From NCBI RefSeq assembly GCF_019166065.1, contig NZ_JAHTBN010000004.1, positions 372,001 through 436,000 of the forward strand: 64,000 bases of DNA. The letters are read 5' to 3'. Origin of the DNA: Candidimonas humi (lineage in GTDB: Bacteria; Pseudomonadota; Gammaproteobacteria; Burkholderiales; Burkholderiaceae_B). A model generated the notes under the pieces. It saw nothing but the letters and a program-made list of their open reading frames with translations, ran no database searches and was not told the origin of the DNA. How positions within the stretch are numbered: the first letter of the stretch is position 1; each line of letters begins with the position of its first letter. The position numbers and the translations under genes were made by a program. Positions 25,913-33,358 of the stretch are shown here, one piece after another.

Positions 25913-26872
25913 TCAGTCGAGCTTGATGTGCCGCGCTTTGGCCAGATCGTGCCACTTCTTATAGTCGGCATCGATGAATTTCCGCGACTCCGCTGTCGAC
26001 ATGTGCATCGCCTGGGTGGATTCGCGGGCGAACATATCGGCCATGTCTTTGCTCGATATGGCTTGGTTGATGCACTTGTTATAGAAATCGAGTAATTCCT
26101 TCGGAGTGCCGGACGGAGCGAAGAACGCCCACCAGACGTCCACCGTGTAGCGGGGATATATATCGGCGACCGGCTTCACGTTCGGTAGGAATGGAGACGG
26201 CTGGGCGCTGGTCACGCCAAGGGTAACAAGGTCACCCGACTTCATCTGGCCCAGGATCGAGGCAGGGGTGGAAATCATGAAGTCCACACGGCCGCCGACC
26301 ATGTCGACGACAGCGTTGGAAACGCCTTTGTATGGCACGTTCTGGAACTTGCCGCCCGAACGGGCCATCAGCAATTCCGAGGCTAAATGGGCAATCGACC
26401 CCAACCCGGGGGTGCCGTAGGTCATGTGCTTGCCCGAGTGCAAAGCCTGCTTCAAGTCGTCGAGGGTTTTCAGCCCTGAAGCCTTGGAGGCGACCAGCAC
26501 CATCGGCCCGGTGGATACGACGGAAATCGGTGCAAGATCCTTCAGCAGGTTGTAGCTGAGCTTGCGTCCTACCGTATTGGTGACCACCGAGGACGAGCTG
26601 AAAAGCAACGTTGCTCCATCGCCCTTGCTCTTGGCTACTTCGTTCGTGCCGATGGTGCCGCCTGCGCCCGGCTTGTTTTCGACGATGAAGCTCTTGCCGG
26701 TTGCTTCAGTCAATTTCTTGGCGATGGCGCGGCCGAAGGTGTCGTTGCTTGCGCCCGGGGAAAACGGCACGATGATTCGCACTACGTTGGGAATATCGAC
26801 TTTGGCCTGCGCGATGCCGGCCAGGCCGAGGCTGCACACCGCGGTTGCGGCTAGTCTCCAATAGGATTTCAT
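25913..26872 (-). CDS. Bug (TctC-type) periplasmic solute receptor 4
   Basis: A 319-residue receptor from ATG 26872, with AGGAG directly upstream. The signal peptide ends near residue 23 (IAQA). RIIVPFSPGASNDTFGR, ENKPGAGGTIGTNEVA and NTVGRKLSYNLLKDLAPIS follow the Bug pattern. GC content is lower and codon use more relaxed than in the three Bug genes at 8031-12013. A palindrome GTGATATCAC lies 72 bases upstream of the start and matches one before the CoA transferase gene, so this receptor probably serves the second catabolic cluster. Confidence 0.9.
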   Translation of the reverse strand: MKSYWRLAATAVCSLGLAGIAQAKVDIPNVVRIIVPFSPGASNDTFGRAIAKKLTEATGKSFIVENKPGAGGTIGTNEVAKSKGDGATLLFSSSSVVTNTVGRKLSYNLLKDLAPISVVSTGPMVLVASKASGLKTLDDLKQALHSGKHMTYGTPGLGSIAHLASELLMARSGGKFQNVPYKGVSNAVVDMVGGRVDFMISTPASILGQMKSGDLVTLGVTSAQPSPFLPNVKPVADIYPRYTVDVWWAFFAPSGTPKELLDFYNKCINQAISSKDMADMFARESTQAMHMSTAESRKFIDADYKKWHDLAKARHIKLD

Positions 26873-26943
26873 CTCTTCTCCTGATCTCACTCTGGTGATG
26901 GCCAGGAAATACCTTCCTTAGCCACTTCCGGGATCGTATCATC

Positions 26944-26953
26944 GTGATATCAC
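26944..26953. promoter_or_regulatory. Palindromic operator upstream of Bug receptor 4
   Basis: GTGATATCAC is a perfect 10-bp palindrome between the divergent-facing starts of this region. Its core TGATATCA (26945-26952) is repeated exactly at 27854-27861 in front of the CoA transferase. The GntR gene lies between the two sites, so it is the likely regulator. Confidence 0.55.
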
Positions 26954-26999
26954 TATTTCAAGAAGAGATGCGTATAACTCGCCTCGAACGGCCGCGGGC

Positions 27000-27749
27000 C
27001 TATGCGTCCGTCATATTGCTGGTGCGGTTCAGCGTCAATTTGTAGGTGAAGTTGTGTCCGGGGTAGGTGTTCACCGTGACTTCGAATGGTTCTTCGTCCT
27101 CGAAGAAGTAACGGCGCACCACCTGTAGGGCCGGGCTGTACGGCGTGGCGCGCAGGAGTTCGGCCTCATCGGGGGATACGAACACGGCCTGGATCTCCTG
27201 CTCGATTTTCTGGATCTCCATGTCGAACGCCCGGCAGATCTGTGTATAGACGGCTTCGTCCATTTCTCGGTCCTGGGCCACTGCCGCCAGGTAGGGTTTG
27301 CGCACATAAATGCGGCAGATGGAAATCACCTGGTCCAGGTCGGCCTTGTTGACCCGTTGTCCCATCAGCCGCAACGTGGCGCTGCCCGCCGGCATCTTGA
27401 ATATCGGCGCGTCTTCGGGACGCAGCGTCAACGATTCGCGGCGCAGCACCCGGAAGCGGGTCGCGCCGGTGCCGTAGGAGACTAGCTCGGACACCGAGCG
27501 GGATGTCAGCATGAAGCTTTGGCTCTGCTGGCGGGCAATGACCCGCGTGCCCACGCCGTGAATGGTTTCTATCAGTCCCAAGGCGCTCAGCCGCTTGAGG
27601 GCTTCGCGAATAGTCGTGCGGCTCACGTTGAAGCGGGCGATCAAGTCGCTTTCCTTGGGCAGCAGCGCGCCTACTTCCGGGTATCCGCTCGAGATCTCCT
27701 TGGCCAGCAGATCGGCGACATGTACATATTTCGGAGCATTGGTCCTCAT
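27000..27749 (-). CDS. GntR family regulator, HutC/UTRA type
   Basis: A 249-residue regulator from ATG 27749. The N-terminal winged helix (about 8-75) contains LPKESDLIARFNVSRTTIREALKRLSALGLIETIHGVGTR in pieces typical of GntR. The C-terminal part (about 90-245) is a UTRA ligand domain ending in a TVNTYPGHNFTYKLTL strand. HutC-type members usually repress catabolic genes until a pathway ligand binds. It is divergent from the CoA transferase gene, and two matching palindromes flank it. Autoregulation and repression of both neighbours is likely. Confidence 0.9.
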   Translation of the reverse strand: MRTNAPKYVHVADLLAKEISSGYPEVGALLPKESDLIARFNVSRTTIREALKRLSALGLIETIHGVGTRVIARQQSQSFMLTSRSVSELVSYGTGATRFRVLRRESLTLRPEDAPIFKMPAGSATLRLMGQRVNKADLDQVISICRIYVRKPYLAAVAQDREMDEAVYTQICRAFDMEIQKIEQEIQAVFVSPDEAELLRATPYSPALQVVRRYFFEDEEPFEVTVNTYPGHNFTYKLTLNRTSNMTDA

Positions 27750-27852
27750 GGGCTTTCCGCGATCTCCAGGGGCTTTTTGTTGGTCGGTTGCAAGAATGTT
27801 AACCAATATCGGCGTATAGCTGGTTTCTCCTGGCTTTCATATTTTTATGATT

Positions 27853-27862
27853 ATGATATCAT
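27853..27862. promoter_or_regulatory. Palindromic operator between gntR-type gene and CoA transferase
   Basis: ATGATATCAT is a perfect palindrome in an AT-rich stretch 17 bases before the CoA transferase start. It shares the 8-bp core TGATATCA with the site at 26944-26953. Its position would block transcription or early elongation toward the CoA transferase. Confidence 0.55.
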
Positions 27863-27878
27863 TATATCTAATTAAGCC

Positions 27879-29120
27879 ATGCTCAATAGAATGAAAGACT
27901 TTCCTCCTGTCGCGTTCGATGAAAGCGCCAAGGGCCCGCTTGCCGGTGTGCGGGTGCTGGACCTTTCCCGCCTGGTGGCGGGCAATGTGATGACGCTGCA
28001 ACTGGCCGACTTCGGTGCCGACGTCATCAAGGTAGAGCCGCCCGGCGGCGACACGCTGCGCAATTTTCGCAGCGACGGGTACGACACGTGGTGGAACACA
28101 TACTGCCGCAATAAACGTAGCGTGGGGCTGGATTTCCGGCATCCCGAAGCTATTCCGCTACTGAAGAAAATGCTGCCGACGGTCGACGTCTTCGTGGAGT
28201 CGTTCCGTTCAGGCACACTCGAAAACATGGGCCTGGCGCCGGAAGTCATTCACGCCATCAACCCCAATATTGTCATCACGCGCATCACGGGCTGGGGCCA
28301 GACTGGCCCCTATCGGACCAAACCGGGCTTCGGCACACTGGTGGAGGGCTACACCGGCTTTGCCGCCATCAACGGTTTCGATGACCGCGAGCCGGTGTTG
28401 CCCCCCATTTTCCTGGGCGACATGGTAAGCGGCCTGTACGGCTTTGGCGCAACGATGACCGCTTTATGGAATATGCGGGTGAATGGCAAGGGCGGGGAAA
28501 TCATCGACCTGTCGCTGTTCGAGCCCACGGTGTCGGTGCTCGGGCCGCAGGCCGCTGCCTTCGAGCTGACCGGCAAGCTGAAGGCCCGAACCGGCAGTCG
28601 CTCGAATACGACGGCGCCGCGCAACGTATACAAGACGGCCGACGGCAAGTGGATATGCATTTCCACCTCGACCGAGACGATGGCCAAGCGCTTCTTCAAC
28701 CTGATCGGCCGCAGCGACATTCCCGAGAATCCCGAATACAGCACTGCACGCGGCCGGCTTCGGCATGTGGAATATATAGATGGGTTGGTGGCGCAGTGGT
28801 TCGCCAAGCAGAATTTTTCCGAAGCTCTAGCATTGTTCGACCGTGAAGGCGTGACGGCCGGGCCCGTCTATGACGCCAGCGATCTGGTCGAAGACGATTA
28901 CGTCCGCGAGCGCGAAGTCTTTGTGCGTCTGCCGGAAGACCAGAACAGCCAGCTCGTGCACAACATCACGCCGCGTTTCGCCCGCGATCCAGGGGGGTTC
29001 CGCTACCGGGCCCCGCATATCGGGGAGCACAACGAGGAAATCCTGGCGCCCATCGTCGGCCGGGACGCGTTCAAGGCTTTGCAGGCCCGAAACGTGGTCT
29101 GCACAAACAAGGAGAGATAA
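27879..29120 (+). CDS. Family III CoA transferase (CaiB/BaiF type)
   Basis: A 413-residue enzyme; the ATG at 27891 is an equally possible start. GPLAGVRVLDLSRLVAGN and GADVIKVEPPGGDTLR are the N-terminal signature, NKRSVGLD follows, and the catalytic Asp lies in FLGDMVSG (about residue 179). These enzymes move CoA between carboxylic acids without free energy input, activating a pathway acid. The dioxygenase gene begins at the next base after the stop, so both are cotranscribed. Substrate unknown. Confidence 0.92.
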   Translation: MLNRMKDFPPVAFDESAKGPLAGVRVLDLSRLVAGNVMTLQLADFGADVIKVEPPGGDTLRNFRSDGYDTWWNTYCRNKRSVGLDFRHPEAIPLLKKMLPTVDVFVESFRSGTLENMGLAPEVIHAINPNIVITRITGWGQTGPYRTKPGFGTLVEGYTGFAAINGFDDREPVLPPIFLGDMVSGLYGFGATMTALWNMRVNGKGGEIIDLSLFEPTVSVLGPQAAAFELTGKLKARTGSRSNTTAPRNVYKTADGKWICISTSTETMAKRFFNLIGRSDIPENPEYSTARGRLRHVEYIDGLVAQWFAKQNFSEALALFDREGVTAGPVYDASDLVEDDYVREREVFVRLPEDQNSQLVHNITPRFARDPGGFRYRAPHIGEHNEEILAPIVGRDAFKALQARNVVCTNKER

Positions 29121-30203
29121 ATGGCGTTGCTTGGAACTCAGTTGCAAGGGCCGGCGGTATGGAAGGGGCCGGATATTGATTGGCAGGAGCATGGCCTGCA
29201 CGTGCTGTCGCCTGCAGAGGTCGAGGAAATCGATGCGGCGTTGAAACACCTGAAATCGCTGGGCAAGGTCGACTTCCCGGATATCACGCCGAATAATTTT
29301 CCTCTGGACAAAGTCGGCGCGCTGATGCGCGGGCTGCCGCGCCGTCTGCAAGACGGCGCAGGTTTCCTGATGCTGCGCGGACTGCCGCGCGCGCGCTATA
29401 GCGACGACGACATGGCTCTGGTCTATTTCGGCCTGTCTTCGTACATGGGGCGCCCCATGACCCAGTCTTATCTGGGCGATCTCATGGGCCATGTGATGGA
29501 TGTCAGCGACCTCGAGCCCAAATCTCGGGGGTACCGCAAAGGCGGCGGCCAGCTGATGCATACGGATTCCTGCGACATCATCGGCCTGATGTGCTTGCGT
29601 ACCGCCAAGGCCGGTGGCGCCAGCCGTATCTCCAGCGCGCTGGCGGTGCACAATTACATGGCCGAGCATCACCCCGAAGATTTCCGCATCCTGTGCGACG
29701 GCCTGTGGCTCAAGCGTGCCGACGAGGACGGGCGGCATGCGACCCGTACTTATAGCGAAAACAAGGTACCGTTTTTCAGCGAACAGAACGGCCGGGTCGT
29801 ATGCTATCTGCCCACGGGGTATGCGCGCCTGTGCGAAAAGAGCGGTCAGCGTCCTTACACGCAAGAGGAATCCGACGCTTTGTACCGCGTGCGCAAGGTC
29901 GCCGCCATGCCGGAACATTTCCTGGACATGGGCTTCAAGGATGGAGATATCCAGTTCCTGAACAATCGCAGCATGGTCCACGGCCGGACCGACTACGAAG
30001 ACTATCCCGAGCTCGAGCGGCGCCGCCACTTGTTGCGCATCTGGATCCGTGCCAAGGAATGGGATCCCATGCCAACGCGGCAAATATTCCATTCCGACGA
30101 AGACATGCGCCTGTGGTCGCAGCACCGCAAGCCTTTCACTGAAATGCCCTCGGTCCATGACGAGCGCCTGAAGGAAAACGTCACTACGCGCATGGTGGAT
30201 TGA
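29121..30203 (+). CDS. TauD/TfdA-family Fe(II)/2-oxoglutarate-type dioxygenase
   Basis: A 360-residue protein with the facial triad pattern of the family: HTD in LMHTDSCDIIGL (about residue 150), the distal His in SMVHGRTDYED (about 285) and the 2-oxoglutarate-binding Arg in RRHLLRIWIR. Family members hydroxylate small acids, such as taurine, 2,4-D or carnitine-like compounds. It follows the CoA transferase directly and precedes a LysR gene. An AGAGATAA stretch before the ATG provides the ribosome site. Confidence 0.85.
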   Translation: MALLGTQLQGPAVWKGPDIDWQEHGLHVLSPAEVEEIDAALKHLKSLGKVDFPDITPNNFPLDKVGALMRGLPRRLQDGAGFLMLRGLPRARYSDDDMALVYFGLSSYMGRPMTQSYLGDLMGHVMDVSDLEPKSRGYRKGGGQLMHTDSCDIIGLMCLRTAKAGGASRISSALAVHNYMAEHHPEDFRILCDGLWLKRADEDGRHATRTYSENKVPFFSEQNGRVVCYLPTGYARLCEKSGQRPYTQEESDALYRVRKVAAMPEHFLDMGFKDGDIQFLNNRSMVHGRTDYEDYPELERRRHLLRIWIRAKEWDPMPTRQIFHSDEDMRLWSQHRKPFTEMPSVHDERLKENVTTRMVD

Positions 30204-30214
30204 ATCGCATTGCG

Positions 30215-31123
30215 ATGGACATTCGTGATCTGCGCTACTTTCGTGCCGCTGCCGAGTATGGCCATCTCGGATTGGCGGCCGAAAGCCTGCACCTGACGCA
30301 GCCGGCGATTACGAAGAGCATCCGGCGTCTCGAGAGCGAAATTGACGGCAAACTTTTTTCTCAGAATGGGCGCCGCCTCAGGCTTACGGCAGCGGGAAAG
30401 TTGTTGCTCGTCCGGGCGCGCATCGTCGACTCCAGCCTGCAGCAAACCATCCGGGATGTACGGCGCGAAGCTCAGGGCGAGGAGGCCCGGGTGCGCCTCG
30501 CTGCCTCGCCGCTAGTGGCGGAATCGCTGTTCCCCCGCATTGCGGCCGCGGTCCGACGCCATGCCCCCGGCTTGCTGCTGGATCTGCACATACAAGACAG
30601 CCGTCGGCTTTGCGCCGACGTCGCCATGGGCGAGATCGACATGGCCGTAGTGCCTGCACCCGACACTCCCATCGGTGATGTGGCCGTCACGCATCTGCTC
30701 GATGATTGGCTCGTTGTGGCATGTGCATCCGACCATCCCGTGTTGTCCGCCACGAAGTTGGGCCATGCCGACCTGTGCGTCTATGATTGGGTCCTGCCGA
30801 ACGAGCAGTCCCCGGTGCGCCGATACCTGAACGAGATTTTCCTGGCCCGGGGGTTGCCGCCGCCTCGTTGCCGCATCGAAGTGAATTCGGTGCTTGCCGC
30901 ACCCGGCTTGATCGGGACGTCGCAACTGCTTGCGTTCACCTCTAGGCTCAGCCTGCAGGACAGCCGCTTCGCGGGCCAGTTGCAGGAGGTGCCGCACGCG
31001 CCTGTCCGTGCCGCAAGGCGCATTGCGCTGATCGCCCAAAAGAACATCTCGGACGACCCCATCAAGCGCCGGATGGCCGCCATCATCCAGGACGAGGCGG
31101 ATGCGATTTTCCGGGGGTTATGA
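30215..31123 (+). CDS. LysR-type regulator
   Basis: A 302-residue regulator from ATG 30215, 11 bases after the dioxygenase stop; the TTG at 30200 is less likely. DIRDLRYFRAAAEYGHLGLA begins the winged helix, and AESLHLTQPAITKSIRRLE is the recognition region. The effector domain contains LAASPLVAESLFPRIAAAV and GEIDMAVVPAPD. It is in the same direction as the dioxygenase, so it may be cotranscribed with the pathway it controls. Confidence 0.88.
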   Translation: MDIRDLRYFRAAAEYGHLGLAAESLHLTQPAITKSIRRLESEIDGKLFSQNGRRLRLTAAGKLLLVRARIVDSSLQQTIRDVRREAQGEEARVRLAASPLVAESLFPRIAAAVRRHAPGLLLDLHIQDSRRLCADVAMGEIDMAVVPAPDTPIGDVAVTHLLDDWLVVACASDHPVLSATKLGHADLCVYDWVLPNEQSPVRRYLNEIFLARGLPPPRCRIEVNSVLAAPGLIGTSQLLAFTSRLSLQDSRFAGQLQEVPHAPVRAARRIALIAQKNISDDPIKRRMAAIIQDEADAIFRGL

Positions 31124-31148
31124 GTGTCGCCTGCCCGAACATCTACGC

Positions 31149-32042
31149 CTATTTGAACATCTTGATGTCGCCCAGCGTAGCTTGTTCGAGCTTGTAGAGC
31201 GTCTCCAGGCCGATGGCGCGTTCTACGTCGGCGCGGACTTTGACCATCTCGGCATTGTCCAAGCCATGTTCTCCCGTTCGGTTCAAATGATCGTAGTACG
31301 CGAACAGCGCCCGGGCCGTCACATTGACCGAACTGATCGCGTCATACAGAATCTTGTAGCCCCAGTCGTCCAACTGTGTGCGGCTGTATACGCCGCGGTT
31401 GAATTTGTTGCCGGTGCTGTTCACATAGATGAGCGGCACGCCTGGAATGTCGCGTGGCGCGCTGCGGGTTTCTTCGTCGCTGTCCGGGAAAATCATGATC
31501 ATGTCGGCGCCCGCTTCGACGTAGGCATTACAGCGCTTTACTCCTTCCGCGTAGCCGTGCGTGCGCATGGCATCGGTGCGCGCCACGATGACAAAGTCGT
31601 CATCCTGCCGCGCTTCGAGGGCTGCGTGGATTTTCTGCACCATCTCTTCCATGGGCACAACTTCTTCGACGCCCATGTGGTAGCGCGCCCGCTTGGGAAA
31701 GAACTGGTCTTCTAAATGGATTGAAGAGGCGCCGGCTTGCTCGAGCACGCGTACGGTGCGCATGACGTGCATCGGGTCGCCGAATCCAGCTCCGCCGTCC
31801 ACCATGATGGGCAGCGGCGATACCTGGCGTACGCCGCGCACGATTTGCGCAATTTCTTCCAGCGACATCAGGGGTTCGGAAATCGCGGTATGTGCCCCCA
31901 TGGCATAGCCGCCGAGGCCCAGCGCCGTGAGTCCAGCAGATTCGGCTATCCGCGCGCACAGCGGGCTGAAGATCGATGGCTGAATGATGCAGCCGGGCTC
32001 GGAAATCATCTTGCGGAAAATGACGGTTGGACGGCTGGACAT
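31149..32042 (-). CDS. Isocitrate lyase/PEP mutase superfamily enzyme
   Basis: A 297-residue TIM-barrel enzyme. MVDGGAGFGD, SIHLEDQFFPKR and IVARTDAM are superfamily landmarks for phosphate/carboxylate and magnesium binding. The catalytic KKCGH or KRCGH loop of isocitrate and methylisocitrate lyases is replaced by PKRARYH, so the key Cys is missing. The enzyme is more like oxaloacetate decarboxylase or other non-lyase members. It converges with the LysR gene and stands next to a second catabolic cluster. The reaction is not assigned. Confidence 0.82.
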   Translation of the reverse strand: MSSRPTVIFRKMISEPGCIIQPSIFSPLCARIAESAGLTALGLGGYAMGAHTAISEPLMSLEEIAQIVRGVRQVSPLPIMVDGGAGFGDPMHVMRTVRVLEQAGASSIHLEDQFFPKRARYHMGVEEVVPMEEMVQKIHAALEARQDDDFVIVARTDAMRTHGYAEGVKRCNAYVEAGADMIMIFPDSDEETRSAPRDIPGVPLIYVNSTGNKFNRGVYSRTQLDDWGYKILYDAISSVNVTARALFAYYDHLNRTGEHGLDNAEMVKVRADVERAIGLETLYKLEQATLGDIKMFK

Positions 32043-32352
32043 GGGGGCTCCTCGTGCGTGGGTACGCGACAGTTAAGACATTCTTTGCCGGATGCTATGC
32101 GCAGTCCGAGCCACATGCTCGACTGATGAACAGAAGTTAGGTTTGCATAGCTGGATTTCATCGATTTCGCGTGTCAGGAAAAATATGGCCGAAACTTCAC
32201 CGACTCCAGCGGTCAAGGAGGTTTCGTGGCCTCGATTATTCCAATAATAGAACGCTGAAATCGGATTTCACGGACTACAAGAATCTTGTTCTTGCCTCTA
32301 TATTGATTGCATGATCCATGCGGGCCTTGGGCCCGCCAGGCGGGAGAAATGC
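32043..32352. other. Intergenic region between divergent genes
   Basis: These 310 bases separate the PEP mutase family gene (minus) from pirin (plus). I see no gene here. A TATATT near 32298 with a CAAGAATCTTG inverted repeat about 20 bases before it could be the pirin promoter and an operator. The centre is somewhat AT-rich. Confidence 0.4.
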
Positions 32353-33222
32353 ATGAAGAAGGTTCTTGGAGTCCACGACGCGCCGCGCCCCCATTGGGTG
32401 GGCGACGGTTTTCCGGTGCGTTCGCTGTTTTCATACGACGGCCTGGGCAAGCAGCTCAGCCCGTTCTTGCTGCTGGACTATGCCGGCCCGGCCGAGTTCG
32501 AGCCGTCCGGGCGTCCCCGCGGGGTGGGCGAGCACCCGCATCGCGGCTTCGAGACCGTGACCATCGTCTACAAGGGCGAGGTGGCGCATCGCGATTCCAC
32601 GGGGCAGGGCGGCGTGATCGGTCCGGGCGATGTGCAGTGGATGACGGCTGCGGCGGGCATCCTGCACGAAGAATTCCATTCGCCGGCATTCGCCCGCAGC
32701 GGCGGGGCGCTGGAGATGGTGCAGCTATGGGTGAATCTGCCCACGCGGGACAAGATGGCGACGCCCGGCTACCAGGCTATCGTGGACGGGGATATCCCCG
32801 TGGCGGCGCTGCCCGGCGGTGCAGGCTCGGTGCGCGTCATTGCGGGCGAATTCGGCGGCGTGGCCGGGCCGGCGCGCACGCATACGCCCATGCATGTGTG
32901 GGACTTGCGGCTGGCCGCGGGCGGACATGGCGTGCTGAACCTGCCGGAAGGCTGGACCACGGCCCTGGTCGTGCTGCATGGCACGGTGCAGGTCAATGGC
33001 GAGGCCATCGCCCGCGAGTCGCAACTGGTGGTGCTGGATCGCGCCGGCACCGAGGTGTCGATCGAGGCCAATAACGACGCGGTGGTCCTGCTGCTGAGCG
33101 GCGAGCCCATCGATGAGCCGATAGTCGGCTATGGCCCGTTCGTCATGAACAGCCGGCAGGAAATCGCGCAGGCGGTTGCCGATTTCAACAGCGGCAAGTT
33201 CGGCGCGATGCCGGTGGCCTGA
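32353..33222 (+). CDS. Pirin family protein
   Basis: A 289-residue bicupin from ATG 32353 with GGGAG eight bases upstream. The N-terminal cupin has the metal-binding pattern GEHPHRGFETVTIVYKGEV and then GILHEEFHS, giving His-His-His-Glu ligands; the C-terminal cupin lies at about 165-285. Bacterial pirins include quercetinase-like enzymes and metabolic regulators. The gene is isolated between a divergent and a convergent neighbour, so context does not narrow the role. Confidence 0.9.
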   Translation: MKKVLGVHDAPRPHWVGDGFPVRSLFSYDGLGKQLSPFLLLDYAGPAEFEPSGRPRGVGEHPHRGFETVTIVYKGEVAHRDSTGQGGVIGPGDVQWMTAAAGILHEEFHSPAFARSGGALEMVQLWVNLPTRDKMATPGYQAIVDGDIPVAALPGGAGSVRVIAGEFGGVAGPARTHTPMHVWDLRLAAGGHGVLNLPEGWTTALVVLHGTVQVNGEAIARESQLVVLDRAGTEVSIEANNDAVVLLLSGEPIDEPIVGYGPFVMNSRQEIAQAVADFNSGKFGAMPVA

Positions 33223-33358
33223 GGCCGTTCTTCTGCCCGTCCGCGTTGCGGGCGGGGCCTCGTCGTCGCAAGCCGTTGCCGGGCCGTTCGCGGCCCGATT
33301 CCATGCGAGGCGCCACGGGCGGCGGGGTGGCGGAAACCACCCCGTGCCCGGTTGGCGC

